This document shows, one piece after another, positions 7,508-14,414 of a DNA stretch of 25,035 bases (the first letter of the stretch is position 1; every line of letters starts with the position of its first letter). The notes below the pieces were generated by a model that was not told the DNA's origin, did not search any database, and saw nothing but the letters and a program-made list of their open reading frames with translations. The stretch comes from Anaerolineaceae bacterium UBA6105. Its GTDB lineage: Bacteria > Chloroflexota > Anaerolineae > Anaerolineales > Anaerolineaceae. Position numbers and translations under genes: made by a program. The stretch lies in NCBI GenBank assembly GCA_002423495.1, contig DIWN01000013.1, positions 20,760 to 45,794 on the forward strand. Reading direction: 5' to 3'.

Positions 7508-8440
7508 TTAACCTTCCCTCTCAAAAACCTTGGTCAAGGCGGACGGACCCCGGCCTTTTGAGAAAGAAAGGGTTAAGACTAAGATTGTCAAAATGTAGGG
7601 CATCATCACTGCCAACTCAGCAGGGATCGGGATGCCCAGCACCTGGATCCAAAGCTGTAGGGCGTTGATCATACTGAACAGCAAAGCCCCGCCCAGGATT
7701 CCAAATGGCTTCCAACTTCCAAAATAAACCAGCGCAACGGCAATAAAGCCCTGACCGGCTGTCATATTCTGCTGGAAGACATTTAGCAGTGCAACCGAAA
7801 GCGACGCGCCGGCAATTCCCGAAAACACGCCGCCCATGATAACGGTTAGATATCGAATGCCTGCCACGCTCACACCCAGCGAGTCCGCTGCTTCCGGGTT
7901 CTCCCCTACGGCACGGATCTTCAAGCCGAGCGTGGTCTTGTTCAACACGAACCAGGCGACTGGAACGAGCAAAAACGCCAGGTAAACAAGCGCGTTGTGG
8001 TTGAAAAAGATATCGCCTATCACCGGGATCTTGCCAAGCAGCGGGACCGAAATCTTCTGAAAACCCTTCACGCCCTCCACTGTTCCAACCAGTTTTTGGA
8101 ATAATAAATTGCTCATTCCCATGCCAAAGAGGTAAAAACCGATACCGCTGATGCCCTGAGTGGCATGCAAATTGACGGTTACAAATGCCATTGCCAGCCC
8201 CATCAAAGCCCCCACCGCCATGGCTGCCAATACGCCAAGCCATACATTGTTTGTTTTCAGCGTGACATAAAACCCGATAAATGAACCGAGCAGCATCTGC
8301 CCTTCCACTCCAAGATTCAAGACGCCGCTGCGCTGCCCAAACATCTCGCCGATCGAGGCGAACAGATAGGGAGTTGCCAGGCGAATGCCCGATGAAACGA
8401 TACCAATAATGACTGTGGCACTGAGCAGATCTGAAATCAT
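7508..8440 (-). CDS. ABC importer permease 2 (BMP/nucleoside type, YufQ-like)
   Basis: Integral membrane permease of the branched-chain amino acid/ribose type permease family, 310 residues with about eight to ten hydrophobic segments. It is closest in pattern to NupQ/YufQ. The conserved cytoplasmic segment that contacts the ATPase is visible: GLKIRAVGENPEAADSLGVS, about residues 172-191. The N-terminal segment GEMFGQRSGVLNLGVEGQML is typical of this subfamily. The ATG overlaps the stop of the preceding permease by 4 nt (ATGA), so the two are translationally coupled. The gene ends 52 nt before the binding protein. Confidence 0.93.
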   Translation of the reverse strand: MISDLLSATVIIGIVSSGIRLATPYLFASIGEMFGQRSGVLNLGVEGQMLLGSFIGFYVTLKTNNVWLGVLAAMAVGALMGLAMAFVTVNLHATQGISGIGFYLFGMGMSNLLFQKLVGTVEGVKGFQKISVPLLGKIPVIGDIFFNHNALVYLAFLLVPVAWFVLNKTTLGLKIRAVGENPEAADSLGVSVAGIRYLTVIMGGVFSGIAGASLSVALLNVFQQNMTAGQGFIAVALVYFGSWKPFGILGGALLFSMINALQLWIQVLGIPIPAELAVMMPYILTILVLTLSFSKGRGPSALTKVFEREG

Positions 8441-9600
8441 GCCTCACCTGCTTCCTGCTGCATCTCAGCGTCCTCTGGCGTTGCCTGCTCAGCCCCGGAC
8501 TGACTCAGCCTCCGTTTTTGACTGCGCTTGCGGAAGAACTCGCTGCTCACCACAAACACCACCACCAAGCCATTCAGCGCGGTAATCAGCGCCGATGGCA
8601 CCTGCACCACGCGCTGCATGGCATTCGCCCCCACCAAAAGCCCGCCAAACAAGACCGACGCTGGAATGGTGATCAGTGGGTGTAACTGCCCAAACAAAGC
8701 AGCCACAATTCCGTTAAACCCGGCGTTGCCAGTAAAACCGGTAGCTGATCCATCCGTGATCATGCGGTAATTCACACCATAGACCTGCATCATACCTGCC
8801 AGCCCGGCAAAAGCGCCGCTGAGTAAGAGTGCCACCACGATGTGCTTTTTGACATCAATGCCGCCATACTTCGAAGCTGGCTGGCTTTGCCCTACTGCCC
8901 TGATGCGATAGCCCAGGGTAGTGCGCCACAACAAGAAGTAGACCGCTACTGCCAGCAGGATTGCTATCAGAAGCCCCAGATGCAATCGCGTCGGCGAGAG
9001 CCGCGGCAGGCGATAGCTTTCAAGCAGCCGTGCTGTCTGCGGGATTTGTGACGATGCTTCCCTTTGCACCGGGTCAATCATCGGTCCGCGCATCAGAAAA
9101 TTCATGATCTGCACCGCGATGGCGTTCATCATTACCGTGCTCAGGATTTCATTTACGTTGAAATATGCTTTCAGAATACCAGGAATGCCGCCCCAGATCA
9201 TTCCACCCAAAATCCCCATCAACATGGCAATTATGATTGCCAGCCACCCGGGCAATTCGGTAAAAGTCAGACCAAACCAGGTGGAGAGGATTGCCCCGAT
9301 GATCATCTGCCCTTCCCCGCCGATGTTCGTGACACTCCCGCGGTAGGCAATACAAGTTCCCAAGCCCACCAGCAATAATGGGATGGATTTGACCAAAGTC
9401 TCAGCAAAAGCGTTGAAGCTGCCAAAAGCCCCTTGAGCTAAGGCGCCATAAGCCGTCAGGGGATTAGCACCCAACAGCAATAAGAAAATTGCGCCCACCA
9501 GCAAAGCTGCCAGCGTGGCAAAAATTGGCATCATTTGATCAAAAATAGATCCTGCTCGGTCTTTCAAACGCAAATCCGCGGTTGCTTGTTTTGGCGGCAT
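8437..9600 (-). CDS. ABC importer permease 1 (BMP/nucleoside type, YufP-like)
   Basis: Partner permease of the importer, 387 residues from ATG 9600. A hydrophilic N-terminal tail of about 25 residues leads into the membrane segments. Subfamily motifs are AYRGSVTNIGGEGQMIIG and the ATPase-contact loop TLGYRIRAVGQSQPASKYGGI. The C-terminus is charged and then acidic (RKRSQKRR, then EQATPEDAEMQQEAGEA). The in-frame TTG at 9606 is possible, but GGAG at 9609-9612 lies 8 nt from the ATG and only 2 nt from the TTG, so ATG is preferred. It is the first gene of the operon. Placing both permeases before the binding protein is unusual; in related loci the binding protein usually comes first. Confidence 0.93.
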   Translation of the reverse strand: MPPKQATADLRLKDRAGSIFDQMMPIFATLAALLVGAIFLLLLGANPLTAYGALAQGAFGSFNAFAETLVKSIPLLLVGLGTCIAYRGSVTNIGGEGQMIIGAILSTWFGLTFTELPGWLAIIIAMLMGILGGMIWGGIPGILKAYFNVNEILSTVMMNAIAVQIMNFLMRGPMIDPVQREASSQIPQTARLLESYRLPRLSPTRLHLGLLIAILLAVAVYFLLWRTTLGYRIRAVGQSQPASKYGGIDVKKHIVVALLLSGAFAGLAGMMQVYGVNYRMITDGSATGFTGNAGFNGIVAALFGQLHPLITIPASVLFGGLLVGANAMQRVVQVPSALITALNGLVVVFVVSSEFFRKRSQKRRLSQSGAEQATPEDAEMQQEAGEA

Positions 9601-10059
9601 AGTCAAAACTCCAGATCGGTTCGAGTGCTCAGGAAATTGCCCTTTTAGCCTGAGGGTTTTCCCTGGCGAGGTACGGATAAGAATTATTGATGGATTTTAC
9701 CAGTAAAGTGGAAAAAGCACAGTAGAAAACGAAATCCAAGGATTATTGTGCCTCGCAGCGCGGGTCTTTTGAGCAGTGGAGCCCTTAACTTTGATGCATT
9801 TTTTTACCAATCAAATTATTGATTACCCGTAAAAAAGGCTTGCTCACGATGGTCAGTTTTGAAACCAAGACAATCCAGCTAAGCCGCCCAACACAATTTT
9901 TTTGTCATCACAGCTTGATTAATGGATGTATAATTTATTTCCTGATAACCTGGTGTACGCCATCAGGTTAAGCAGTTTCTGCCCTGCCAGTAGCAATTTG
10001 TTATAGAATTTATTACCTTTGTTATTAATGAGTTGTTTAAGAAAGGCTAATGGTTATCG
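9601..10059. other. Divergent intergenic region between importer operon and hppA
   Basis: 459 bp without a gene. A possible -10 box TATAAT for hppA lies at 9929-9934, but no good -35 box is found at normal spacing. An inverted repeat, AACCTG (9947-9952) and CAGGTT (9964-9969), follows in the putative leader. Two pairs of shared 8-10-mers (AATTATTGAT at 9682-9691 and 9814-9823; TTTTACCA near 9695 and 9802) might be binding sites. A purine-riboswitch-like structure was looked for near the importer start and not recognised. Confidence 0.5.
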
Positions 10060-12162
10060 ATGTCTTCAACTAATCCTGCTGTAAACCCAAATTCCATTAA
10101 GAACAATGCCTCTTCAATTTTGCACAATCGATGGTTTTTCTTAGGGGTTGCCGTCCTCATCGGCAGCATTGTGCTGATGCTTACCCTTGACATGCAGCTA
10201 TATGCTGTATCAATGGGGACAGGCTTAGCCGGTATCGCGCTGGCGGCGTACTTCATCTTGCGCATCACACTTCGACCAGTTAAATCGGCAAGCATGGCTG
10301 CCGCGGCAAAGGACATTCGCGATGGAGCGCGCACCTATCTCAGACGGCAGATTAAGACGATCTTGCTGGTCACGCCTTTCTTCGCTGCGTTATTGTATTG
10401 GATCCTGGACTGGAAAGCAGCAGTGACCGCCGTTTGTGGAGTTCTAACTTCCCTATTGGCATCTTACATCGGTATGAGTGTGAGTGTGCGGACCAACCTG
10501 CAAACCGCGGACATTGCCAATGAGGGTAAGGGCAGCCCCTTCCGCACCGCTTTGTTTGGCGGATCCGTGATGGGTTTTTGCATCACAGGCTTAAGCCTGA
10601 TCGTGCTTTCGGTATTATTCAGCATTTTCAAAGATCCTGATTCTCTGATCGGTTTTGCCTTTGGGGGCGGTCTGGCAGCCTTATTTGCCCAAATTGGCGG
10701 TGGGATTTTCACGAAATCTGCGGATATCGGCGCGGACCTGGTGGGTAAGATTGAGGAAGATATACCCGAAGATGATCCCCGCAATGCTGCAGTTATCGCA
10801 GACCTGGTTGGCGACAATGTGGGCGACTGCGCGGGACGAGGCGCGGACCTGTTCCAGACTTTCAGTGACGACCTGGTCACGGGATCCATCGTAGCACTTG
10901 CATTGGCGTCGGTTTATGGGCAGAGAGGTCTGTTCTTCCCCTTCCTGATTCAGAGTGTGGGCATTGTCGCATCTGCCATTGGCATTATGGCCAGCCGGGA
11001 ATGGAAACCGGGAATGTCTCCTTCAACCCAATTCAACATCGGCTTGTTTGTGAGTTCAGTACTGAGTATCCTCGGAGCGATAATTATGTCGCTTTTGTTA
11101 CTGGACGACTGGATCGTCGCGATAGCAGCCACGCTGGGCGTACTAATCACCACAATTGCCTCCTTGAGCACACGTTATTACGCAGGTATGGAAGGCAAAC
11201 CAGTCAAGAATATTGCCAAAGCATCCAAGCGCGGTGCTGCCTTAAACCTGATCACGGGCCTTTCTTATGGCTTGCAGAGCCCCGTGCTTCCTCTGATTTT
11301 CCTGATGGCGGTGGTAATCGGCGTTTATACCCTTTCCGGCAATAATCTTATGGCATTGGTGGGAGTCAATATCGGAACGGATCTGCTGATCACCTTCATT
11401 ATGGCTGCTGATGCCTTTGGGCCAATCGTGGACAATGCCGCAGGCATAGCCGGAATGGCAGAGGCAGACAGGATAGTTGTCCACAAGCTTTCGAGGCTCG
11501 ATTCAGTCGGCAACACCATGAAAGCCATCACCAAAGCTTACGCTATGATCTCTGGTACCATTACAGCCTTTGTGATCTTCCTGACATTCTACAAACTCGC
11601 AGGCATCGACGCTATCGACGTCACCACTCCCTTTAACCTCAGCTTCCTCTTCATTGGCGCCTGTATTCCATTTCTCATATCGTCGCTGGTCATTGGTTCA
11701 ACCGCCAGAACTGCTGAAAAGATGGTAGACGAGGTGCGCGACCAATTCAGAAAAAACCCGGAAATTCTCAAGGGCAAAGCCAAACCGGACTATTCTCACT
11801 GTATCGACATTGCCACGCGCAACGCCCTTAGGGAGATGATCCTGCCCAGCGCGATCAGCGTTTTGGTGCCGATCGCGATTGGCTTTGCCTTTGGCATGAA
11901 TGCTCTGGGAGCGGTATTGGTGGGCTCGGTGGCTTGCTCTGCACTTCTGGGACCTTTCTTCAACAACACCGGCACCGCCTTTGACAATGCCAAGAAGACC
12001 ATTGAAGACCTGGAAAATATGCGCGGCACCCCTGAGCACATCGCGGCTGTGATTGGCGATACCGTCGGAGATTCGCTCAAGGATGTAGCCGGACCTTCCA
12101 CCCTGATCTTTATGAAACTGATCGGCATGGCATCCTTGCTGATTGTGCCGTTGATCAAGTAA
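10060..12162 (+). CDS. hppA: Membrane-bound proton-translocating pyrophosphatase
   Basis: Integral membrane PPase that couples pyrophosphate hydrolysis to ion pumping, 700 residues, about 16 membrane segments. Catalytic motifs are present: DIGADLVGKIEEDIPEDDPRN (222-242), GDNVGDCAG (251-259), DAFGPIVDNAAGIAGMAE (449-466), and near the C-terminus FDNAKK and IGDTVGDSLKDVAGPS. The GNTMKAIT segment carries Lys486 and Thr489 where K+-dependent enzymes have Ala and a small residue. This marks it as the K+-independent, H+-pumping type by established family knowledge. After DCAG, the usual MAADLFE is RGADLFQ here. The ATG at 10060 is preceded by AAAGG at a rather long 13 nt. A seven-codon ORF (10050-10073) overlaps the start in another frame. 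Confidence 0.95.
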   Translation: MSSTNPAVNPNSIKNNASSILHNRWFFLGVAVLIGSIVLMLTLDMQLYAVSMGTGLAGIALAAYFILRITLRPVKSASMAAAAKDIRDGARTYLRRQIKTILLVTPFFAALLYWILDWKAAVTAVCGVLTSLLASYIGMSVSVRTNLQTADIANEGKGSPFRTALFGGSVMGFCITGLSLIVLSVLFSIFKDPDSLIGFAFGGGLAALFAQIGGGIFTKSADIGADLVGKIEEDIPEDDPRNAAVIADLVGDNVGDCAGRGADLFQTFSDDLVTGSIVALALASVYGQRGLFFPFLIQSVGIVASAIGIMASREWKPGMSPSTQFNIGLFVSSVLSILGAIIMSLLLLDDWIVAIAATLGVLITTIASLSTRYYAGMEGKPVKNIAKASKRGAALNLITGLSYGLQSPVLPLIFLMAVVIGVYTLSGNNLMALVGVNIGTDLLITFIMAADAFGPIVDNAAGIAGMAEADRIVVHKLSRLDSVGNTMKAITKAYAMISGTITAFVIFLTFYKLAGIDAIDVTTPFNLSFLFIGACIPFLISSLVIGSTARTAEKMVDEVRDQFRKNPEILKGKAKPDYSHCIDIATRNALREMILPSAISVLVPIAIGFAFGMNALGAVLVGSVACSALLGPFFNNTGTAFDNAKKTIEDLENMRGTPEHIAAVIGDTVGDSLKDVAGPSTLIFMKLIGMASLLIVPLIK

Positions 12163-12235
12163 ATAAAGTGCTGCGGTGGGTAGGCTATAACTTGGTGTGC
12201 TTCTGCATTTGCTTCATGAAGCCATACTCTTCGAG

Positions 12236-12257
12236 CACGATGATTTACCCTACCTGC
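12236..12257 (+). repeat. 22-bp direct repeat, left copy
   Basis: Contains TACCCTACCTGC. 19 of 22 bases match the copy at 12601-12622. The pair brackets cloverleaf copy C and the 12510-12577 inverted repeat. Confidence 0.6.
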
Positions 12258-12264
12258 GCTTCTC

Positions 12265-12491
12265 CTGCTTTGCGTGAAATTTTTTCGTAGGGCGTGATTG
12301 AGGGCACCTTGATCGATTTAATCTACGAGCGTATCGTGCCCTCAATCCGCCGACAGCGGTGATCTGGCTTGCGATCCTTTTTTACATACCATCAATGGAG
12401 TCATGGCGGATTGGAAGCACACCAAGGTTTCCGCGTGATGTAGCGCACAGTGCTTCCAATCTCGCCCTACCGGCACTTCGTCTCGCCCCGC
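12265..12491. repeat. Cloverleaf repeat family I, copy C
   Basis: Core 12287-12470 (184 bp). The outer stem is GTAGGGCGTGATTG (12287-12300) with CAATCTCGCCCTAC (12457-12470), one mismatch. Arm 1 is GAGGGCAC (12300-12307) with GTGCCCTC (12336-12343). The inner stem is CAATCCGCC (12343-12351) with GGCGGATTG (12405-12413). Arm 2 is GGAAGCAC (12413-12420) with GTGCTTCC (12450-12457). The spacer sequences differ clearly from copies A and B while all stems are kept. Weaker flanking similarity starts at CTGCTTTGCGTG and ends at TCTCGCCCC. Confidence 0.92.
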
Positions 12492-12509
12492 GAATGAAAT
12501 CCAAAGCCA

Positions 12510-12577
12510 GATCGCCACGCTATTTTCGCGAAGACGAGGACTTCCGTCGTTGCTAGGAGCGAAGCGACGTGGCGATC
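12510..12577. repeat. 68-bp inverted-repeat element
   Basis: Perfect 10-bp terminal inverted repeat, GATCGCCACG (12510-12519) and CGTGGCGATC (12568-12577). The interior is rich in CGAAG/CTTCG-type half-palindromes. The left end resembles the GATCGCCATA fragments in the 3854-4814 block. Confidence 0.65.
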
Positions 12578-12600
12578 AGCTCGATACTTTTATTTATAAA

Positions 12601-12622
12601 CACGACGACCTACCCTACCTGC
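12601..12622 (+). repeat. 22-bp direct repeat, right copy
   Basis: Partner of 12236-12257 (19 of 22 identical), containing TACCCTACCTGC. Confidence 0.6.
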
Positions 12623-12654
12623 TGCCACTACACAAGCAAACAATAAAGCACCTG

Positions 12655-12846
12655 CTAAAAGAAATGCGAGGGGAAGTAACCGGTCACGTTGACCGCGTTG
12701 TTCTCGATAAAAAATGCATTTGAATCCAAATCCAGCATGCCACGCCGAGGACGGATCAGTTCATATTTTGACACTACCGTGTTGATAACCACAAAATCCG
12801 TATCCGTATACGCGCCCTTGCCGTCCCAATAAGTCGCCCCGCGCTG
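12655..12846 (-). pseudogene. 3' remnant of a YitT-family (DUF2179 domain) membrane protein gene
   Basis: Directly after the kinase stop, the opposite-strand sequence reads in one open frame of about 63 codons to a TAG at 12657-12655. It gives QRGATYWDGKGAYT, then VVSKYELIRPRRGMLDLD, then NAFFI and a final VTGYFPSHFF. This matches the order of features in the C-terminal domain of YitT proteins: RGvTxxxGxGaYT, a vvsr.El strand, a D.nAF motif, and G.gF at the end. The membrane part and any start codon are absent, because the frame runs backwards into the kinase gene. It is therefore read as the decayed or deleted 3' end of a lost gene. The assignment is from memory of the family pattern. Confidence 0.6.
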
Positions 12847-12851
12847 GAGGA

Positions 12852-14414
12852 TTAGTCCTTGGCAGGGTAACCCGTAATGTCCTGGATTTCCTTATAAAGG
12901 GGTGCAAGGCGGTCATACATTTTCAAATACACCCGCTTGTAGAGATCGTCATAAAGCTTGTGGTTCTCAGTGTCTGGTTCAAAAGTGCGGCTGATGCGGG
13001 TCATCTCTGCCACCGCGCTTTCAAACGAAGGTTGCAACTTCAAACCCACAGCCAGATCCATCGCGGCTCCCAGCCCGCTGGCTTCGTAAACATGCGGGCG
13101 TCCAACTGGCATGCCGAAGATATCCGCGGTCAATTGCGCGGCAGCATCACTCTGCGAGCCTCCGCCGGCTACGCGCACCTCGGTAATCGGCACGCCGCTG
13201 CGCTTGCTGGTACGCTCCGCGCCTTCCCGCAAGGCATAAGCCAATCCTTCCAGGATCGCGCGATAGACGTGAGCACGCGTATGTACCCCGCCAAAGCCGA
13301 TCATGGCTCCCTTGGCGTCTGGTCCAGGCGATTTCAAACCTGGCGCCCAGTAAGGTTGCAGTGTCAGCCCCATGGAGCCGGCAGGCACAGAGTTGACCAG
13401 ATCGTCAAACAGTTCTTCGGGGACCACTCCCCTTTCTTTCGCCAATCGCTGCTCGTTGTGCCCAAATTCCCGCAAGAACCAGGAGACCATCCAGTAACCT
13501 CTGAATAGCTGGCTCTCCAGGGAATAGGAACCTGGTACAGCCGCTGGATAGGGCGGGATCAGGGGCACGATCTCGATGTAGCGTTGGTGAATGGTGTTGA
13601 TGGTTGCGGCCGTCCCATAGGAAAGGCAGCAGATGTTTGACGCCAGGGTACCCGTGCCAAGTACTTCGCAGGCTTTGTCCGCAGCCGCCGAGATCAGCGG
13701 TAAGCCTGCTGGAATGCCCGTTTCGTCCGATGCCTGGCTGGTAACTTCACCCAGCAAACCTGCTGGAGGAACCAGGTCGATCAACATTTCGGGCTCCACC
13801 GGAACGGCTTTCCATTTCCAGTCAAATTTTCCAGCCCAATCGTGTTTTTTATAGTCAAAGGGCAAATGTGCCACCTGGCAACCAGTCGAGTCGACAAACT
13901 TACCAGTCATGCGGTGGGTTAGATAGCCGGAGAGCAGGACGATCTTCGCGGTTTGGCTCCAAATCTCTGGCTGGTGCGTGCGGATCCAGTTGGTTTTAGC
14001 TTCCGATTGCAGATAGCGGATGGTGTCCATCATGCCTGAAAGGGTAAAAAGCACCCCCCAGATGCCACTTACATCTGGCAAACCAGCAGTTCGGCGTTGA
14101 TCTGACCAGTGAATCGCGGGTCGTAGTGGATTACCGCTCTCGTCAAGGTTGATCAGCACATTTCGCTGGGTCGTAATCGCCACTCCGGCGATCTGTTCCT
14201 TGTCTACGCCTGGCGTCGCCCAGAGCCGTTGGCATGCCTGGCAAAGACTTTCCCAAAAGAGCTTCGGCTCAAGCTCTGCCCATCCCGGTTTTGGTGAACT
14301 ATAAGCCGGCAGCGGGATCTGCGCTTTGAAGAGCAGATTGCCCTGCAGGTCAAAAATCAAGGCACGGGTCGATTGCGTGCCAACATCAATAGCCAAGAGT
14401 TGTTCTTTTGCCAT
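12852..14414 (-). CDS. FGGY-family carbohydrate (glycerol/xylulose-type) kinase
   Basis: ATP-dependent sugar or polyol kinase of the FGGY family, 520 residues, a normal length. The N-terminus LLAIDVGTQSTRALIFD is the phosphate 1 motif. AITTQRNVLINLDESGNPLRPAIHWSDQR is the substrate-side region, close in style to glycerol kinases. LPLISAAADKACEVLGTG carries the probable catalytic Asp. VRVAGGGSQSDAAAQLTADIFG is the C-terminal FGGY signature region. The substrate cannot be decided from sequence alone. Context with a GlpD-like and an AGPS-like enzyme favours glycerol or a glycerol derivative over xylulose. It is the last gene of the operon: its ATG follows the upstream stop codon with no gap, and GGAGG lies 6 nt before it. 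A yitT remnant begins at its 3' end. Confidence 0.88.
   Translation of the reverse strand: MAKEQLLAIDVGTQSTRALIFDLQGNLLFKAQIPLPAYSSPKPGWAELEPKLFWESLCQACQRLWATPGVDKEQIAGVAITTQRNVLINLDESGNPLRPAIHWSDQRRTAGLPDVSGIWGVLFTLSGMMDTIRYLQSEAKTNWIRTHQPEIWSQTAKIVLLSGYLTHRMTGKFVDSTGCQVAHLPFDYKKHDWAGKFDWKWKAVPVEPEMLIDLVPPAGLLGEVTSQASDETGIPAGLPLISAAADKACEVLGTGTLASNICCLSYGTAATINTIHQRYIEIVPLIPPYPAAVPGSYSLESQLFRGYWMVSWFLREFGHNEQRLAKERGVVPEELFDDLVNSVPAGSMGLTLQPYWAPGLKSPGPDAKGAMIGFGGVHTRAHVYRAILEGLAYALREGAERTSKRSGVPITEVRVAGGGSQSDAAAQLTADIFGMPVGRPHVYEASGLGAAMDLAVGLKLQPSFESAVAEMTRISRTFEPDTENHKLYDDLYKRVYLKMYDRLAPLYKEIQDITGYPAKD

Larger units (their letters stand above)
12163..12654. other. Gene-free repeat block after hppA
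   Basis: No coding sequence is supported here. The block holds cloverleaf copy C, a 68-bp inverted-repeat element (12510-12577), and two imperfect 22-bp direct repeats (12236-12257 and 12601-12622) that bracket both of them. It separates hppA from the yitT remnant and the convergent glycerol-phosphate operon. Confidence 0.75.

Noticed and set aside
7456..7524. Longer N-terminus for the BMP binding protein
   Set aside because: It would overlap the upstream permease and place 23 charged residues before a clear lipoprotein signal; the AAGGAG before 7455 decides the start.
9601..10059. Possible purine riboswitch in the importer leader
   Set aside because: Only a weak AGGG-AAAA-CCCT hairpin was seen; no three-way junction or conserved aptamer core could be recognised.
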